DNA of 64,000 bases, taken from the NCBI RefSeq assembly GCF_002135295.1, contig NZ_NEGG01000005.1:179754-243753 (forward strand), read 5' to 3'. Each line of letters starts with the position of its first letter. Position 1 is the first letter of the stretch. The notes beneath the pieces were generated by a model, which saw only the letters and a list, made by a program, of their open reading frames with translations, had not been told where the DNA came from and made no database searches. The position numbers and the translations under genes are program-made. The stretch is from Acinetobacter sp. ANC 5054 (GTDB lineage Bacteria > Pseudomonadota > Gammaproteobacteria > Pseudomonadales > Moraxellaceae). Below are positions 25,993-37,333 of this stretch, piece after piece.

Positions 25993-26400
25993 TTATTCAT
26001 CATCTTTTTTCGCGTCATCAGTCGGAGGTAAATCCTTTACTGCTTCGGCAATTAGACCAAACATATAGTTGCCATAAGCATTTGTTTTGTCGTAATGGAA
26101 ACGCAAACGTGGCGTAATACGTGTTTTGATACGACGACCCAATTCGTGACGCAAGAAACCTGATGCTTTATTCAAAACATCTAACGTTTCTTTATTCGCA
26201 GCTTCACTTTGTTCGTCGCCCAGTTCACGACCCATTACAGTCACATAAACTTCGGCATATCCTAAGTCTGGGCTCACTTTCACAGCAGAGATGGTCACAA
26301 GACCACCTAAGCGTGGATCTTTCAGCTCCTGACGGATCAGTTCTGACAACTCACGTTGTACTGTATCCGCCATACGCTTCAGACGTTGACTACCCGCCAT
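25993..26400 (-). CDS. rbfA: Ribosome-binding factor A
   Basis: A 135-aa KH-fold protein that helps mature the 30S subunit (16S rRNA 5' end) and is needed in cold conditions. The N-terminus (RLKRMADTVQRELSELIRQELKDPRLGGLVTISAVKVSPDLGYAEVYV) fits the family throughout. Its start codon shares one base with the infB stop (TAATG on the minus strand), so it is translationally coupled as the last gene of rimP-nusA-infB-rbfA. No truB or rpsO follows directly. Confidence 0.96.
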   Translation of the reverse strand: MAGSQRLKRMADTVQRELSELIRQELKDPRLGGLVTISAVKVSPDLGYAEVYVTVMGRELGDEQSEAANKETLDVLNKASGFLRHELGRRIKTRITPRLRFHYDKTNAYGNYMFGLIAEAVKDLPPTDDAKKDDE

Positions 26401-29093
26401 TAAAGACTCCGTTTAATCAATTGAACATCGTACACTTCGATCTTATCTTGTGCTTTGATGTCTTTATAGCCTTTCACTGCAAGACCACATTCCATACCGG
26501 CACGAACTTCTTCAACCACTTCTTTGTAGCGACGTAGAGATTCAAGTTCACCTTGGAATACCACAACGTCATCACGAAGTACGCGAATCGGTTTGTTACG
26601 GTGTAATACACCTTCAAGTACCATACAGCCTGCAGCAGCGCCAAATTTACTAGAGTGGAAGACTTCACGTACTTCAGCAACACCTAGAATCGTTTCACGA
26701 TGTTCTGGTGCCAACTTACCGCTCATTGCGTCTTTCACATCATCAATCAATTGATAGATGATTGAGTAGTAACGGATGTCGATGCCATCAGCATCTGCTT
26801 TTTGACGCGCAGTATTGTCAGCACGTACGTTAAAGCCTAGAAGTACCGCTTCAGAAGATTCAGCAAGTGTTACGTCAGACTCAGTGATCGCACCAACGCC
26901 TGAACCAATAATACGTACTTTTACTTCGTCAGTTGCAAGCTCAGCAAGCGCAACATGAAGTGCTTCCAAAGTACCGCGTACGTCAGTCTTAAGAACAACG
27001 TTAACGATAGGCACATCTTTTTTGCCCATAGACGCCATGATGTTTTCAAGACGCATTGCAGATTGACGCTCAAGGCGTTTTTGACGTTCACGATCCATAC
27101 GTGCATCAGCAACTTCACGCGCTTTCTTCTCGTCATTTACAACAAGAACTTCATCACCCGCCATTGGCGCTTCAGGAAGACCTAAAATTTCAACTGGAAT
27201 TGAAGGACCTGCTGATTTAATACGTTGACCATTTTCATCTGTCATTGCACGTACACGACCGTATGATGAACCTGCAAGAACAAGGTCACCCACTTTCAAT
27301 GTACCGTTTTGAACAAGAATCGATGTTACCGCACCACGACCTTTGTCTACACGTGCTTCAATTACAACACCTTGTGCCGCACCTTCTTCAGATGCTTTAA
27401 GCTCAAGAAGTTCTGCTTGAATCGAGATCAAGTCAAGAAGCTCGTCGATACCTGCACCGCTGTGCGCAGAAACCATTGCCACTGGAACGTCACCGCCCCA
27501 TTGTTCAGGTACGATTTCTTTAGTCGTCAACTCATTCAATACGCGATCTGGATCAGCAGACTCTTTATCCATTTTGTTGATTGCAACAATAATCGGCGTA
27601 CCCGCTGCACGTGCATGGTCAATCGCTTCTGCAGTTTGTGGCATTACACCATCATCTGCTGCAACAACCAATACTACGATATCTGTAGATTTCGCACCAC
27701 GTGAACGCATAGCTGTAAACGCTGCGTGTCCTGGTGTATCCAAGAAAGTAATAATGCCTTTCTCAGTTTTCACATGGTAAGCACCAATGTGCTGTGTAAT
27801 ACCACCTGCTTCACCTTGAGCCACTTTAGAGCGACGAATACGGTCAAGAAGTGATGTTTTACCATGGTCAACGTGACCCATAATTGTCACAACTGGAGGA
27901 CGAGTAGTTTGAATACCACGTGCTTCTTCAGCTGCTTCAAGTAAGTTGTCTTCTGCTTGTGTATCTGAAACAAGTACAGGGTTGTGGCCCATTTCTTCAA
28001 CAACTAGTGCCGCAATTTCTTGATCAATCGCTTGGTTCTGAGTAACCAATTCGCCCATTTTCATGAGTGATTTAATTACTTCACGAACTTTAACCGCCAT
28101 TTTCGCAGCTAAGTCAGCAACAACAATTGTTTCACCAATTTCAACATCATAAACTTGTTTTTTAACTGGTTTTTCAAAGCCATGCTTGTTTGCTTGACTT
28201 GTTTTTAAACCACGTTTATGCGAGTTATCACGGAAAGATTGCTCTTCGCCACGACGACTACCTTTTTTCGGTGAACGTGAATTGTTGGTGTTTGTACCAC
28301 GTTTAATTTCACGGTCTTCTTTCGCAAATGAATCTTCATATGCCTGGCCTACTAGACCAGCCGCAAGTGGAGAATCATCAACAACACGAATCGTAGCAGT
28401 AGTGTCTTCGTTTGAATACTTAGACGCCATTTGACGCATTTGCTCAAGTGTACGTTGCTGTGCTTCTTCAGCCGACTTACGACGTGCTGCTTCTTCCACT
28501 GCTTTCAATTGAGCTGCTTGCGCTTCACGTGCTTTTTTCTGTTCTAGAGTTTCAACAGGCTTCGTGATTGGTTTGTTGTTTGACTTACGTTTTACAACAA
28601 CCGCAGCTTTTGGTGTTTCTTGCTTCGCATGTTCTTGCTTCGCAGCCGCACGCATTGCTTCTAAAGCTTGTTTTGCTTTAGATACAGGTTGTTTAGTTTC
28701 TTCTGCTTTTGCTTCAGGCTTTTGCTCAGCTTGTACACGTGCATTTTGATCTGCTTGTGCTTTTGCCAACGCTTCAGCTTTAATCTGTTCAGGATCAGGT
28801 TTTACAAATGTATGTTTCTTACGAACTTCTACATTAATCGTTTTTGCCTTCCCCGATGTACTCGCAACTTTAGCGGTACTGGTAGTTTTACGTTTCAACG
28901 TGATTTGTCCTGCATTGCCCGCATCCTGACCATGAACTTTTTTCAGATGGTTAACGAGGGCATTTTGTTGTTCAGTGGAGATAATATCTTCAGGTTTACT
29001 TTGAGGTAAACCTGCATCACGAACCTGTTCCAGTAGCTTCTCAACTGGACGACCCACGCTGAGAGCTAACTCCTTAATCGACTTGTCCGTCAT
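26400..29093 (-). CDS. infB: Translation initiation factor IF-2
   Basis: GTPase that brings fMet-tRNA to the 30S subunit; 897 aa, normal for proteobacteria. The N-terminal IF2-N domain ([25 protein letters not shown]) is followed by a long Lys/Ala/Glu-rich linker to about residue 300. The GTPase domain starts near 400 with G1 GHVDHGKT at 406-413, then DTPGHAAF and NKMD, followed by the C-terminal domains. An ATG at 29091-29093, preceded by an AGGAGG-type site, is the full-length start. Four initiator tRNA genes lie about 2.3 kb upstream in the same region. Confidence 0.98.
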   Translation of the reverse strand: MTDKSIKELALSVGRPVEKLLEQVRDAGLPQSKPEDIISTEQQNALVNHLKKVHGQDAGNAGQITLKRKTTSTAKVASTSGKAKTINVEVRKKHTFVKPDPEQIKAEALAKAQADQNARVQAEQKPEAKAEETKQPVSKAKQALEAMRAAAKQEHAKQETPKAAVVVKRKSNNKPITKPVETLEQKKAREAQAAQLKAVEEAARRKSAEEAQQRTLEQMRQMASKYSNEDTTATIRVVDDSPLAAGLVGQAYEDSFAKEDREIKRGTNTNNSRSPKKGSRRGEEQSFRDNSHKRGLKTSQANKHGFEKPVKKQVYDVEIGETIVVADLAAKMAVKVREVIKSLMKMGELVTQNQAIDQEIAALVVEEMGHNPVLVSDTQAEDNLLEAAEEARGIQTTRPPVVTIMGHVDHGKTSLLDRIRRSKVAQGEAGGITQHIGAYHVKTEKGIITFLDTPGHAAFTAMRSRGAKSTDIVVLVVAADDGVMPQTAEAIDHARAAGTPIIVAINKMDKESADPDRVLNELTTKEIVPEQWGGDVPVAMVSAHSGAGIDELLDLISIQAELLELKASEEGAAQGVVIEARVDKGRGAVTSILVQNGTLKVGDLVLAGSSYGRVRAMTDENGQRIKSAGPSIPVEILGLPEAPMAGDEVLVVNDEKKAREVADARMDRERQKRLERQSAMRLENIMASMGKKDVPIVNVVLKTDVRGTLEALHVALAELATDEVKVRIIGSGVGAITESDVTLAESSEAVLLGFNVRADNTARQKADADGIDIRYYSIIYQLIDDVKDAMSGKLAPEHRETILGVAEVREVFHSSKFGAAAGCMVLEGVLHRNKPIRVLRDDVVVFQGELESLRRYKEVVEEVRAGMECGLAVKGYKDIKAQDKIEVYDVQLIKRSL

Positions 29094-29103
29094 ATATTAC
29101 CTC

Positions 29104-30588
29104 CTAGTTAAACCATGATTCGCGCGCTTTCATAATAAGTTGACCTGCTTTTTCAGCACCTAAACCTTCGATATCAGCGATATCATCAGTGGCTTGATCA
29201 GCAAGATCATCTACAGTTACCACACCGCGCGCGGCAAGCGCATACGCGATTTCGTTAGTCACGCCTTCCATTGCGACAAGCTCAGCGCTTGGCTCTTGGA
29301 TGTTTTCTTGTTGTTTCAATGCATCAGCGAGTGCAACTTCTTTTGCACGACCTTGAAGCATTTCAACCACTTCAGCATCTAACTCGATCTCATCGAATGT
29401 TTCCGCAGGAACATAAGCGATTTCTTCAAGTGATGTGAAGCCCATTTCAACCAACGCCATAGCCAAGTCTTCATCAATATCTAAACGTGATACAAACATG
29501 TCTAAATATTGTTGAGCTTCGTTTTGTTGACGAGCGTGATATTCTTCTTCAAGCATCATATTGAGCTTGTAACCCGTCAATTCAGACGCTAAACGTACGT
29601 TTTGACCTTGAGAGCCAATTGCACGCGCTAACTGATCGCTGGTTGCAAAAATAATATCTGCCGTACGCTCTTCTTCATCGATCACGATACCTGATACATC
29701 TGCAGGCTCTAAAGCACTTGCGATGTACTGTGCAGCATCATCAGACCAAACAACAACGTCGATACGTTCACCATTCAACTCAGACTGAACAGCTTGGATA
29801 CGTGTACCACGCATACCAATACATGCACCTACTGGATCAATACGGTGATCGTTTGTTTTCACAGCGATTTTAGCACGAACGCCTGGTTGGCGTGCAGCAG
29901 CCTTAATCTCAATGATTTCTTCAGCAATTTCAGGGATTTCTTTCTTCATCAACGCCATAAGCATTTCTGGCTTAGAACGAGAAAGTAATAACTGAGCGCC
30001 ACGACCTTCACGGTTTACGCTATAAAGAATCGCATTAACACGTTGTTTAGGACGTAAAATTTCCTTCGCGATCATTTCTTCACGCGCAAGATACGCTTCT
30101 GCATTGTCACCTAAATCAATGATGAAACCATCTTTGGTTTGTTTTTTCACTTCACCGTAGATGAGTTCACCAACTTTAGACTCGTAAGCATCTGCGATTA
30201 ATGCACGTTCTGCTTCACGAATTTTTTGAACAATTACTTGTTTCGCAATTTGTGCAGCAATACGACCGAAATCGATTGATTCAACTTCAAGTTCACGAAT
30301 GTCACCAATTGACCACTGTGCAGGATCTACATCAGAGATCGCATCTTGGCATGCTGGCATTTCGTGATCTTCGTCGGCAACCACTTCCCATTGACGGAAA
30401 GTGCTGTAATCACCTGTTTTACGATCGATTTCTACACGTAGACGAGCTTCTTCCGAGTGAGTTCCCTCGTAGAATTTCTTCTTAGTCGCTGCAACTAAAG
30501 CTTGTTCAAGCGCTTCAAAAATTGCATCACGACTTACACCTTTTTCGTTACTAACCGTTTCTACTACGGTAAGAATTTCACGAGCCAT
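29104..30588 (-). CDS. nusA: Transcription termination/antitermination protein NusA
   Basis: A 494-aa RNA-polymerase-associated factor controlling pausing, termination and antitermination. The order is an N-terminal RNAP-binding domain, an S1 domain (around GEVKKQTKDGFIIDLGDNAEAYL), two KH domains (VGACIGMRGTRIQAV and GSQGQNVRLASELTGY) and two acidic C-terminal repeats that occur in gammaproteobacteria. It lies 10 bp upstream of infB and 35 bp downstream of rimP. Confidence 0.97.
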   Translation of the reverse strand: MAREILTVVETVSNEKGVSRDAIFEALEQALVAATKKKFYEGTHSEEARLRVEIDRKTGDYSTFRQWEVVADEDHEMPACQDAISDVDPAQWSIGDIRELEVESIDFGRIAAQIAKQVIVQKIREAERALIADAYESKVGELIYGEVKKQTKDGFIIDLGDNAEAYLAREEMIAKEILRPKQRVNAILYSVNREGRGAQLLLSRSKPEMLMALMKKEIPEIAEEIIEIKAAARQPGVRAKIAVKTNDHRIDPVGACIGMRGTRIQAVQSELNGERIDVVVWSDDAAQYIASALEPADVSGIVIDEEERTADIIFATSDQLARAIGSQGQNVRLASELTGYKLNMMLEEEYHARQQNEAQQYLDMFVSRLDIDEDLAMALVEMGFTSLEEIAYVPAETFDEIELDAEVVEMLQGRAKEVALADALKQQENIQEPSAELVAMEGVTNEIAYALAARGVVTVDDLADQATDDIADIEGLGAEKAGQLIMKARESWFN

Positions 30589-30623
30589 AAGTCACCTATT
30601 CGTTCAGATTCTTATTTATTGAA

Positions 30624-31148
30624 TTAATCTTGGAAAACCAAATTTGCTTTATCAATATTGTGGCTATCGATGTCCAATACTTGCTGTTTTTCAACTTCAA
30701 CCTGAATCATTTCATTTTCAAGGTCGACAGCAACAAGTTTTGCTTGGAATTTACGACGGTTATCCACAGCACTAATCAAACGCAGTGCAACTTGTTGACC
30801 GATATAGCCAGCCATTTGTTCCAATTTAAAAAATTGGCGATCCCAACCTGGAGATGACACTTCAAGGGCATATTCGCCAGAAATTGGATCATGGACATCC
30901 AGCATAGCGCCCACTTGTTGAGTCACGCGAACGCAGTCCTGTACACCGATACCACGGCCTTGCTCAACTTCACCATCTTCGTTGATTATAGGTTCTGCAT
31001 TCTCATCAACTTCACGGTCGATATAAATACGTAAGAGTGAGCGTTTACCTTGAGGTTGGAAATCAATCCCCCAAAGATCTACATCACATGCTTGCACCGC
31101 TGGGGCAATTAAGTCCTGAAGTGCTTGAGTTTTATTTGATAGCTTCAT
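30624..31148 (-). CDS. rimP: Ribosome maturation factor RimP
   Basis: A 174-aa protein needed for 30S assembly. [29 protein letters not shown], and [15 protein letters not shown] are the conserved family segments. First gene of the rimP-nusA-infB-rbfA operon. Terminator-like hairpins at 31273-31352 separate it from the initiator tRNAs upstream, so it probably has its own promoter in the roughly 120 bp in between. Confidence 0.96.
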   Translation of the reverse strand: MKLSNKTQALQDLIAPAVQACDVDLWGIDFQPQGKRSLLRIYIDREVDENAEPIINEDGEVEQGRGIGVQDCVRVTQQVGAMLDVHDPISGEYALEVSSPGWDRQFFKLEQMAGYIGQQVALRLISAVDNRRKFQAKLVAVDLENEMIQVEVEKQQVLDIDSHNIDKANLVFQD

Positions 31149-31272
31149 TTACTCTCGTCAAATTTGTGCGATTCGATGGTCGAAATGACCACTACAGACC
31201 AATGCAAAACTATAGTAGTAGTGAAACATGACGGTTTGACCAAAATACTGTCGACACTACACGATAGCCAAT

Positions 31273-31294
31273 AAAAAAGGGCGTAAATCGCCCC
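31273..31294 (-). terminator. Second terminator-like hairpin after the initiator tRNA cluster
   Basis: On the minus strand GGGCG, ATTTA and CGCCC are followed by six Ts (arms at 31279-31283 and 31289-31293). It sits behind another hairpin of 8-bp arms, TTGCACAG/CTGTGCAA (31299-31328). Confidence 0.65.
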
Positions 31295-31326
31295 ATTATT
31301 GCACAGAAAACCATAGTCCACTGTGC

Positions 31327-31352
31327 AAAAAGGCCCACCTAGTTGTGAGCCT
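31327..31352 (-). terminator. First terminator after the initiator tRNA cluster
   Basis: On the minus strand AGGCTCAC (31345-31352) pairs with GTGGGCCT (31331-31338) with one G.T wobble, and a run of Ts follows. It lies 12 bp past the last tRNA. Confidence 0.65.
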
Positions 31353-31363
31353 CTTTAGAAACT

Positions 31364-31440
<77 letters not shown>

Positions 31441-31530
31441 TCAACATGCAAAAATTATATACAATTCATTCGTCATTTTCAATCTAAAACAACTTGAATG
31501 ATTGCCCTACTGAGTTGCATCTCAGAGGAT

Positions 31531-31607
<77 letters not shown>

Positions 31608-31677
31608 TCAATATCACAATAATTTTCAGTTAAACTGCTTATTAAACTGCTTATATAGATTGTGTGCTATATAAGAT

Positions 31678-31754
<77 letters not shown>

Positions 31755-31827
31755 TCAATATGCAAATAACACTCTCAGCTAAATAAGCTGTCCATTTAAA
31801 AGTTTGCATCTTAAAAATAGAATTGAT

Positions 31828-31904
<77 letters not shown>

Positions 31905-31952
31905 TCAACAGAGTTTTGCTGCATACACCAACTTATGTTCTGGATTATAAGT

Positions 31953-32037
31953 TGGTGCGGAAGGGGGGACTTGAACCCCCACGCCCGAAAGCACTACCAC
32001 CTCAAGGTAGCGTGTCTACCAATTCCACCACCACCGC
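31953..32037 (-). tRNA. tRNA-Leu (anticodon GAG)
   Basis: An 85-nt class II tRNA with a long variable arm and encoded CCA. The anticodon stem CTACC/GGTAG encloses TTGAGGT, giving GAG. The acceptor stem contains one U5.U68 mismatch. A TAGAAT -10-like box (minus strand, 32049-32054) lies just upstream, followed by a GC-rich stretch, but no good -35 is spaced to it. The arrangement secG, tRNA-Leu, initiator tRNA, rimP is shared with E. coli. Confidence 0.93.
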
Positions 32038-32089
32038 AGCTGTGACGCATTCTAGTCGTAACACGTCAAAAAAGAAAGTGCTAAATAAA

Positions 32090-32419
32090 TTATTCAGAAC
32101 TTTTTGGTGCAGTTGGCGAAGTTTCAGCCGTTTTTGCTGGTGCAGTCGGTGCAGAAGAAATCGCATTTAAACTATATGCATCTGTAGTTTGCTTTTTGGC
32201 AAAGACCGCAAGTGTTAAGCTGGTCACAAAAAACAGTGCCGTTAAAATTGCAGTTAAACGGGTCATAAAGTTACCTGAACCCGACGCACCAAATACGGTT
32301 GCAGCACCGCCGCCACCAAAAGATGCACCCGCATCCGCACCTTTACCATGCTGCACTAAAATCAACACGATCATTAAAACGGCTAAGATAATGTGTACTA
32401 CCAGCACAAACGTATGCAT
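32090..32419 (-). CDS. secG: Protein-export membrane protein SecG
   Basis: A 109-aa accessory subunit of the SecYEG translocon. Two membrane helices (about 3-23 and 51-74) flank the conserved GKGADAGASFGGGGAATVFGASGSGNF loop. The tail is rich in Ala, Pro, Thr and Ser, as in many gammaproteobacteria. It lies 13 bp downstream of tpiA in the same orientation. Confidence 0.95.
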   Translation of the reverse strand: MHTFVLVVHIILAVLMIVLILVQHGKGADAGASFGGGGAATVFGASGSGNFMTRLTAILTALFFVTSLTLAVFAKKQTTDAYSLNAISSAPTAPAKTAETSPTAPKSSE

Positions 32420-32432
32420 GCTGCACTCCTAA

Positions 32433-33224
32433 TTATTTTGTATTCGCAAATGCTTGAGCAATTTGATAAAACGACTCAGCATTTAATGATGCACCACCAA
32501 CCAGCGCACCATTGATATCTGGGCAGGCTGCCAACTCTACTGCATTTTCAGGTTTTACACTACCACCATAAAGAATCGCCATCTGCTGCCCTTCTGGGGT
32601 AATTTGACTTAAACCTTCACGGATTTTCGCGTGCATCGCTTGCGCATCTGCGGGAGATGCAGTTTTACCTGTGCCAATCGCCCAAATTGGCTCATAAGCA
32701 ACCACAATGCTTTTCCACTGCGCTGGCTGAACTACAGCAGCAATATCACAAATTTGTTGTAAAACAACATGCTCTGCTTGACCACTTTCGCGCTGTTCTA
32801 AGCTTTCACCCACACAGTAAATCACACCCAAACCTGCATTTAAGGCATTTTTCACTTTTTCATTGATAATTTGGGGATGATCGCCAAAAATTTCACGTCG
32901 TTCAGAATGACCCACCAGTACAAACTCAATCGCGCTATCTTTTAATAATTCAGCACTGATTTCACCTGTATAGGCACCTGTACCCGCTTTGCGAGAAAGG
33001 TCTTGGGCAACTGTGAGGATTTTACGATTTGCTTGCTTCAACTCATCACGTACGGCACTTAAAGCAATAGCAACGGGTGCTACACCAATATGACATGAAT
33101 CTTCTGCAATATTCTGATTATTCAACAATTGTTTAAAATCTTGAAGAAGCGCGCTGGCATCGGCTTGCATTGGGTTCATTTTCCAATTCCCAATAACCCA
33201 AGGCGTAATCGTCGAACCCGACAT
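32433..33224 (-). CDS. tpiA: Triose-phosphate isomerase
   Basis: Interconverts dihydroxyacetone phosphate and glyceraldehyde 3-phosphate; 263 aa. It has GNWKMN with the catalytic lysine at 15, the LVGHSERR catalytic His segment, [12 protein letters not shown] with the catalytic Glu, and the phosphate loop [10 protein letters not shown]. An ATG 12 codons upstream (33260) is in frame, but the ATG at 33222-33224 fits the family N-terminus and follows GGGA, so I start there. First gene of tpiA-secG-tRNAs. Confidence 0.96.
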   Translation of the reverse strand: MSGSTITPWVIGNWKMNPMQADASALLQDFKQLLNNQNIAEDSCHIGVAPVAIALSAVRDELKQANRKILTVAQDLSRKAGTGAYTGEISAELLKDSAIEFVLVGHSERREIFGDHPQIINEKVKNALNAGLGVIYCVGESLEQRESGQAEHVVLQQICDIAAVVQPAQWKSIVVAYEPIWAIGTGKTASPADAQAMHAKIREGLSQITPEGQQMAILYGGSVKPENAVELAACPDINGALVGGASLNAESFYQIAQAFANTK

Positions 33225-33498
33225 ATTTATCCCACATGACAAAGATGAAATCGGGCACATTCTACACGTAAATCTAATTTTTGATGATAATTTTCAGCAC
33301 TTTTACAATTTTGAATGTGCTAGCCAATCATATTGAATTACCAATTTAGAAAAAAAAATAGCGGATTTAAGGACTGGTTCATGCTTTTTACCAATTCTTA
33401 GCTAGTGACAACACTTTCAGATATGGTATTTTTACGCAACAAAAGTATAATTTTGCTATACCAATTATAAACAGACTGACGCATAGGCATCTAAAAGC

Positions 33499-35205
33499 AT
33501 GACAGCAGTTCAAGGTTCACCAAGATTTACGGGGTTTATTCGTCGCTTAGTTGACGAGGGGCATCTGTCTGCTGAAAAAATGCAGACAGCGCTACAAAAT
33601 GCTAAAAAATCTAATCAAGATATCGTTCCACACTTAATTCAGGAGTACAAATTATCTTCTGGTTTAATTGCCGAGACGATTTCTGTCGAATTTGGTGAAC
33701 CCGTTTTTGATATTTCGACTTACGATACTTCGCTAATTATTCGTGATGAATTTGAAGACAAACTCATTACCAAGCATCGTATCCTACCGATTTTCAAACA
33801 TGGTAATCTTCTTTTTGTTGCCATCAGCAATCCCACCAATGTGGAAGCTATAGATGCGATTCGCTTTGGTAGTAAGCTCAATACCGAAACGATTATTGTT
33901 GAACATGACAAACTTGAAAAACTGATTGAACAAAATTTTGCTGAAGAAAGCACCTTCGATTTTGATGATGATTTTGATTTAGATCTTGATACAGATACAC
34001 CTGATCCAGAAAAAGAAGAAGACGATGCAACGGGTGACGAAGCTCCGATTGTAAAATACATCAATAAGTTATTGGTTGATGCAATACGTATGGGTGCCTC
34101 TGACTTACATTTTGAACCTTATGAAAAATCCTATCGTGTGCGCTACCGTGTCGATGGTGTTTTAAGAAGCATTGCAAATCCCCCACTCCAATTAGCAACA
34201 CGTTTGGCATCGCGTTTAAAAGTGATGTCGCAAATGGACATTTCTGAAAAACGAATTCCACAAGATGGTCGTATTAAGCTAAAACTTTCCAAGACCAAAG
34301 CCATCGACTTCCGTGTGAACTCACTGCCGACCCTATTCGGTGAAAAACTGGTGCTACGTATTCTAGATCCATCGAGTGCGATGCTCGGTATTGATGCGCT
34401 TGGCTATGAACCAGAACAAAAAGATTTATTCATGCAGGCCTTAGAAAAACCGCAAGGCATGTTATTGATTACGGGTCCAACAGGTTCAGGTAAAACCGTC
34501 TCTTTATATACAGGTTTAAATATTTTAAACCGAGAAGATACCAATATTTCAACCGCCGAAGATCCGGTCGAAATTAACTTAGAAGGGATTAATCAGGTCA
34601 ACGTCAACAATAAAGTTGGCCTGACCTTCTCTGCTGCTTTGAAATCATTCCTTCGTCAGGATCCAGACATTGTCATGGTCGGGGAGATTCGAGATTTAGA
34701 GACCGCTGAAATTGCAATTAAAGCGGCGCAAACAGGTCATATGGTAATGTCAACACTACATACCAATAGTGCGCCAGAAACTTTAACGCGTCTACGTAAT
34801 ATGGGTGTTCCCTCTTTCAATATTGCAACTTCAGTGAATTTGGTCATTGCGCAGCGACTGGCTCGTCGACTCTGCTCACAATGTAAAGAAGCCGTTGAAA
34901 TCCCAAAACAAAGTTTATTGGAATTGGGTTTTGCTGACGACGACTTAGCAAATCCTGAATTTCAAATTTACCAACCTGTGGGTTGTGGCGAATGCCGCGA
35001 AGGCTATAAAGGTCGTGTCGGTATTTATGAAGTTATGAAAGTCACACCTGAAATTTCAAGAATTATTATGGAAGATGGCAATGCTTTACAAATTGCCAAG
35101 GCTTCCAATCAAGCCGGTTTTAACAATTTACGCCGTTCAGGCTTAATTAAGGTCATGCAGGGGGTGACTTCACTTCAAGAAGTCAATCGTGTGACCAGTG
35201 AGTAA
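33499..35205 (+). CDS. pilB: Type IV pilus assembly ATPase PilB
   Basis: Hexameric cytoplasmic motor that drives pilus extension; 568 aa. N-terminal MshEN-type domain, then a long acidic stretch (FDFDDDFDLDLDTDTPD), then the GspE/PilB core. Walker A GPTGSGKT is at 326-333, the aspartate box around FGEKLVLRILD precedes it, and Walker B follows at IVMVGEIRD. The zinc-binding tetracysteine is complete: C459/C462 and C496/C499. First gene of pilB-pilC-pilD; no pilin gene (pilA) is next to it. Confidence 0.97.
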   Translation: MTAVQGSPRFTGFIRRLVDEGHLSAEKMQTALQNAKKSNQDIVPHLIQEYKLSSGLIAETISVEFGEPVFDISTYDTSLIIRDEFEDKLITKHRILPIFKHGNLLFVAISNPTNVEAIDAIRFGSKLNTETIIVEHDKLEKLIEQNFAEESTFDFDDDFDLDLDTDTPDPEKEEDDATGDEAPIVKYINKLLVDAIRMGASDLHFEPYEKSYRVRYRVDGVLRSIANPPLQLATRLASRLKVMSQMDISEKRIPQDGRIKLKLSKTKAIDFRVNSLPTLFGEKLVLRILDPSSAMLGIDALGYEPEQKDLFMQALEKPQGMLLITGPTGSGKTVSLYTGLNILNREDTNISTAEDPVEINLEGINQVNVNNKVGLTFSAALKSFLRQDPDIVMVGEIRDLETAEIAIKAAQTGHMVMSTLHTNSAPETLTRLRNMGVPSFNIATSVNLVIAQRLARRLCSQCKEAVEIPKQSLLELGFADDDLANPEFQIYQPVGCGECREGYKGRVGIYEVMKVTPEISRIIMEDGNALQIAKASNQAGFNNLRRSGLIKVMQGVTSLQEVNRVTSE

Positions 35206-35237
35206 GTGAATTAGTATTTAAAAATAAGGATAAATTC

Positions 35238-36464
35238 ATGGCTGTAAAAAAAGCACAGATGATGCCAACCTTCAGTTATGAAGGTGTGGATCGTAAAGGG
35301 GCGAAAATTAAAGGGGAAATGCCTTCTCGTAATATGGCTTTGGCTAAAGTCACTTTACGTAAACAAGGCATTACGATTAAAACCATTCGAGAAAAGCGTA
35401 AAAACATTCTCGAAGGGTTAATGAAAAAGAGAGTTTCGACGTTAGATATCACAGTATTCACGCGTCAGCTTGCGACCATGATGAAGGCCGGTGTACCTTT
35501 GGTTCAAGGTTTCGAAATTGTCGCTGAAGGCTTAGAAAACCCAGCGATGCGTGAAGTAGTACTCGGTATTAAAGGTGAGGTCGAAGGTGGTAATACCTTT
35601 GCAGGTGCTCTGCGAAAGTATCCACAATATTTTGACAATCTTTTTTGCTCTTTGGTTGAGTCCGGCGAACAATCCGGTGCCTTAGAAACTATGCTTGATC
35701 GTGTTGCGATTTATAAAGAAAAGAGTGAGTTACTGAAGCAAAAAATCAAAAAAGCCATGAAATATCCTGCTGCCGTTGTAGTTGTTGCAATCGTAGTGAC
35801 AATTATTTTGATGGTTAAAGTGGTTCCTGTATTCCAAGACCTCTTCTCCTCTTTCGGTGCTGACCTACCTGCTTTCACCAAAATGGTGGTCAATATGTCT
35901 GAATGGATGCAGAAATACTGGTTCTTCCTCATTATTGGTATTGGTGCTGTCATTGCTGGCTTTATGGAAGCGAAAAAACGCAGTAAAGCTTTCCGTGATT
36001 TTCTGGATAAGGCTGCGCTCAAAGCACCCATTTTTGGTGACTTGGTCTATAAAGCCATTATTGCCCGCTATAGTCGTACTTTAGCTACAACCTTTGCAGC
36101 TGGTGTACCCTTAATTGACGCACTTGAATCCACTGCTGGCGCAACGAACAACGTGGTTTATGAAACAGCGGTAATGAAAATTCGAGAAGATGTGGCAACT
36201 GGTCAGCAATTACAGTTTGCTATGCGGGTCACGGATAAGTTCCCATCTATGGCCGTTCAAATGGTCGCGATTGGTGAAGAATCGGGTGCACTAGACGCCA
36301 TGCTCGACAAAGTCGCAACTCACTATGAAAATGAAGTCGACAATGCGGTTGATGGTTTAACTTCCATGATGGAACCCTTAATTATGGCAGTGCTTGGTGT
36401 GCTTGTGGGTGGACTCGTGATTGCAATGTACCTTCCAATTTTCCAAATGGGTTCTGTGGTGTAA
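35238..36464 (+). CDS. pilC: Type IV pilus inner-membrane platform protein PilC
   Basis: A 408-aa member of the GspF/PilC family that couples the PilB/PilT motors to the growing pilus. It has the duplicated T2SF domain: FTRQLATMMKAGVPLVQGFE in the first half and YSRTLATTFAAGVPLIDALE in the second. Three membrane segments are apparent. It starts 32 bp after pilB, and its stop overlaps the pilD start by one base. Confidence 0.96.
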   Translation: MAVKKAQMMPTFSYEGVDRKGAKIKGEMPSRNMALAKVTLRKQGITIKTIREKRKNILEGLMKKRVSTLDITVFTRQLATMMKAGVPLVQGFEIVAEGLENPAMREVVLGIKGEVEGGNTFAGALRKYPQYFDNLFCSLVESGEQSGALETMLDRVAIYKEKSELLKQKIKKAMKYPAAVVVVAIVVTIILMVKVVPVFQDLFSSFGADLPAFTKMVVNMSEWMQKYWFFLIIGIGAVIAGFMEAKKRSKAFRDFLDKAALKAPIFGDLVYKAIIARYSRTLATTFAAGVPLIDALESTAGATNNVVYETAVMKIREDVATGQQLQFAMRVTDKFPSMAVQMVAIGEESGALDAMLDKVATHYENEVDNAVDGLTSMMEPLIMAVLGVLVGGLVIAMYLPIFQMGSVV

Positions 36465-37324
36465 TGCAAGAATTAATCAGTTATTTAATCAATACCCCAA
36501 CTGCGCTCTATATCGCAGTTGGAATTTTTAGTCTGTGTATTGGTAGTTTTTTAAATGTGGTAATTTACCGCACCCCGAAAATGATGGAACAAGAATGGCG
36601 TACAGATTGCCAATTATTCTTGCATCCTGACCAACCCATCATTGATGAAAGTAAGATCACCCTCAGCAAACCTGCATCAACATGTCCAAAATGTCACAAT
36701 GCAATCCGCTGGTATCAAAATATCCCCGTACTGAGCTGGTTGGCACTACGTGGAAAATGTGGCACCTGTCATAATCCGATTAGCCCACGTTATCCATTGA
36801 TTGAAGCCCTCACCGCTGTGTGCGGATTAATTGTGGTTGCAGTTTTTGGTCCGACCTTACAAATGCTCTTTGGTTTAGTGTTGACCTATGTCCTAATTGC
36901 ACTGACCTTTATAGATTTTGATACACAACTATTACCGGATCGCTTCACCCTACCGCTTGCAGCACTTGGGCTAGGCATTAATAGTTATGCGATATACACC
37001 TCTGCAACTTCTGCGATTTGGGGTTATATCATTGGCTTCTTATGCTTATGGATTGTGTACTATCTGTTTAAAATCATTACCGGCAAAGAGGGAATGGGTT
37101 ATGGAGACTTTAAACTTTTAGCTGCATTAGGCGCATGGATGGGACCACTCCTATTACCATTAATCGTCTTGCTCTCATCGCTTGTTGGTGCCATTATCGG
37201 GATTATTCTATTGAAAATCCGTAAAGAGAATCAGCCTTTTGCATTTGGCCCATACATCGCCATCGCAGGTTGGATTGCATTTCTTTGGGGTGATCAAATT
37301 ATGAAAATTTATCTCGGTCAGTAA
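36464..37324 (+). CDS. pilD: Prepilin peptidase / N-methyltransferase PilD
   Basis: Aspartyl protease of the inner membrane that cleaves prepilin leaders and methylates the new N-terminus; 286 aa. The zinc-binding pairs C74-x-x-C77 and C99-x-x-C102 are intact, placing it in the bifunctional class. The catalytic aspartates lie at FIDFDTQLLPD (D151/D153) and GYGD (212-215). It also serves type II secretion pseudopilins in related species. Confidence 0.96.
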   Translation: MQELISYLINTPTALYIAVGIFSLCIGSFLNVVIYRTPKMMEQEWRTDCQLFLHPDQPIIDESKITLSKPASTCPKCHNAIRWYQNIPVLSWLALRGKCGTCHNPISPRYPLIEALTAVCGLIVVAVFGPTLQMLFGLVLTYVLIALTFIDFDTQLLPDRFTLPLAALGLGINSYAIYTSATSAIWGYIIGFLCLWIVYYLFKIITGKEGMGYGDFKLLAALGAWMGPLLLPLIVLLSSLVGAIIGIILLKIRKENQPFAFGPYIAIAGWIAFLWGDQIMKIYLGQ

Positions 37325-37333
37325 GGTTATTAC

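Noticed and set aside
26474..29009. Several open frames antisense to or shifted within infB
   Set aside because: infB has long repetitive Lys/Ala/Glu codons that keep other frames open; none has a start context or conserved motif.
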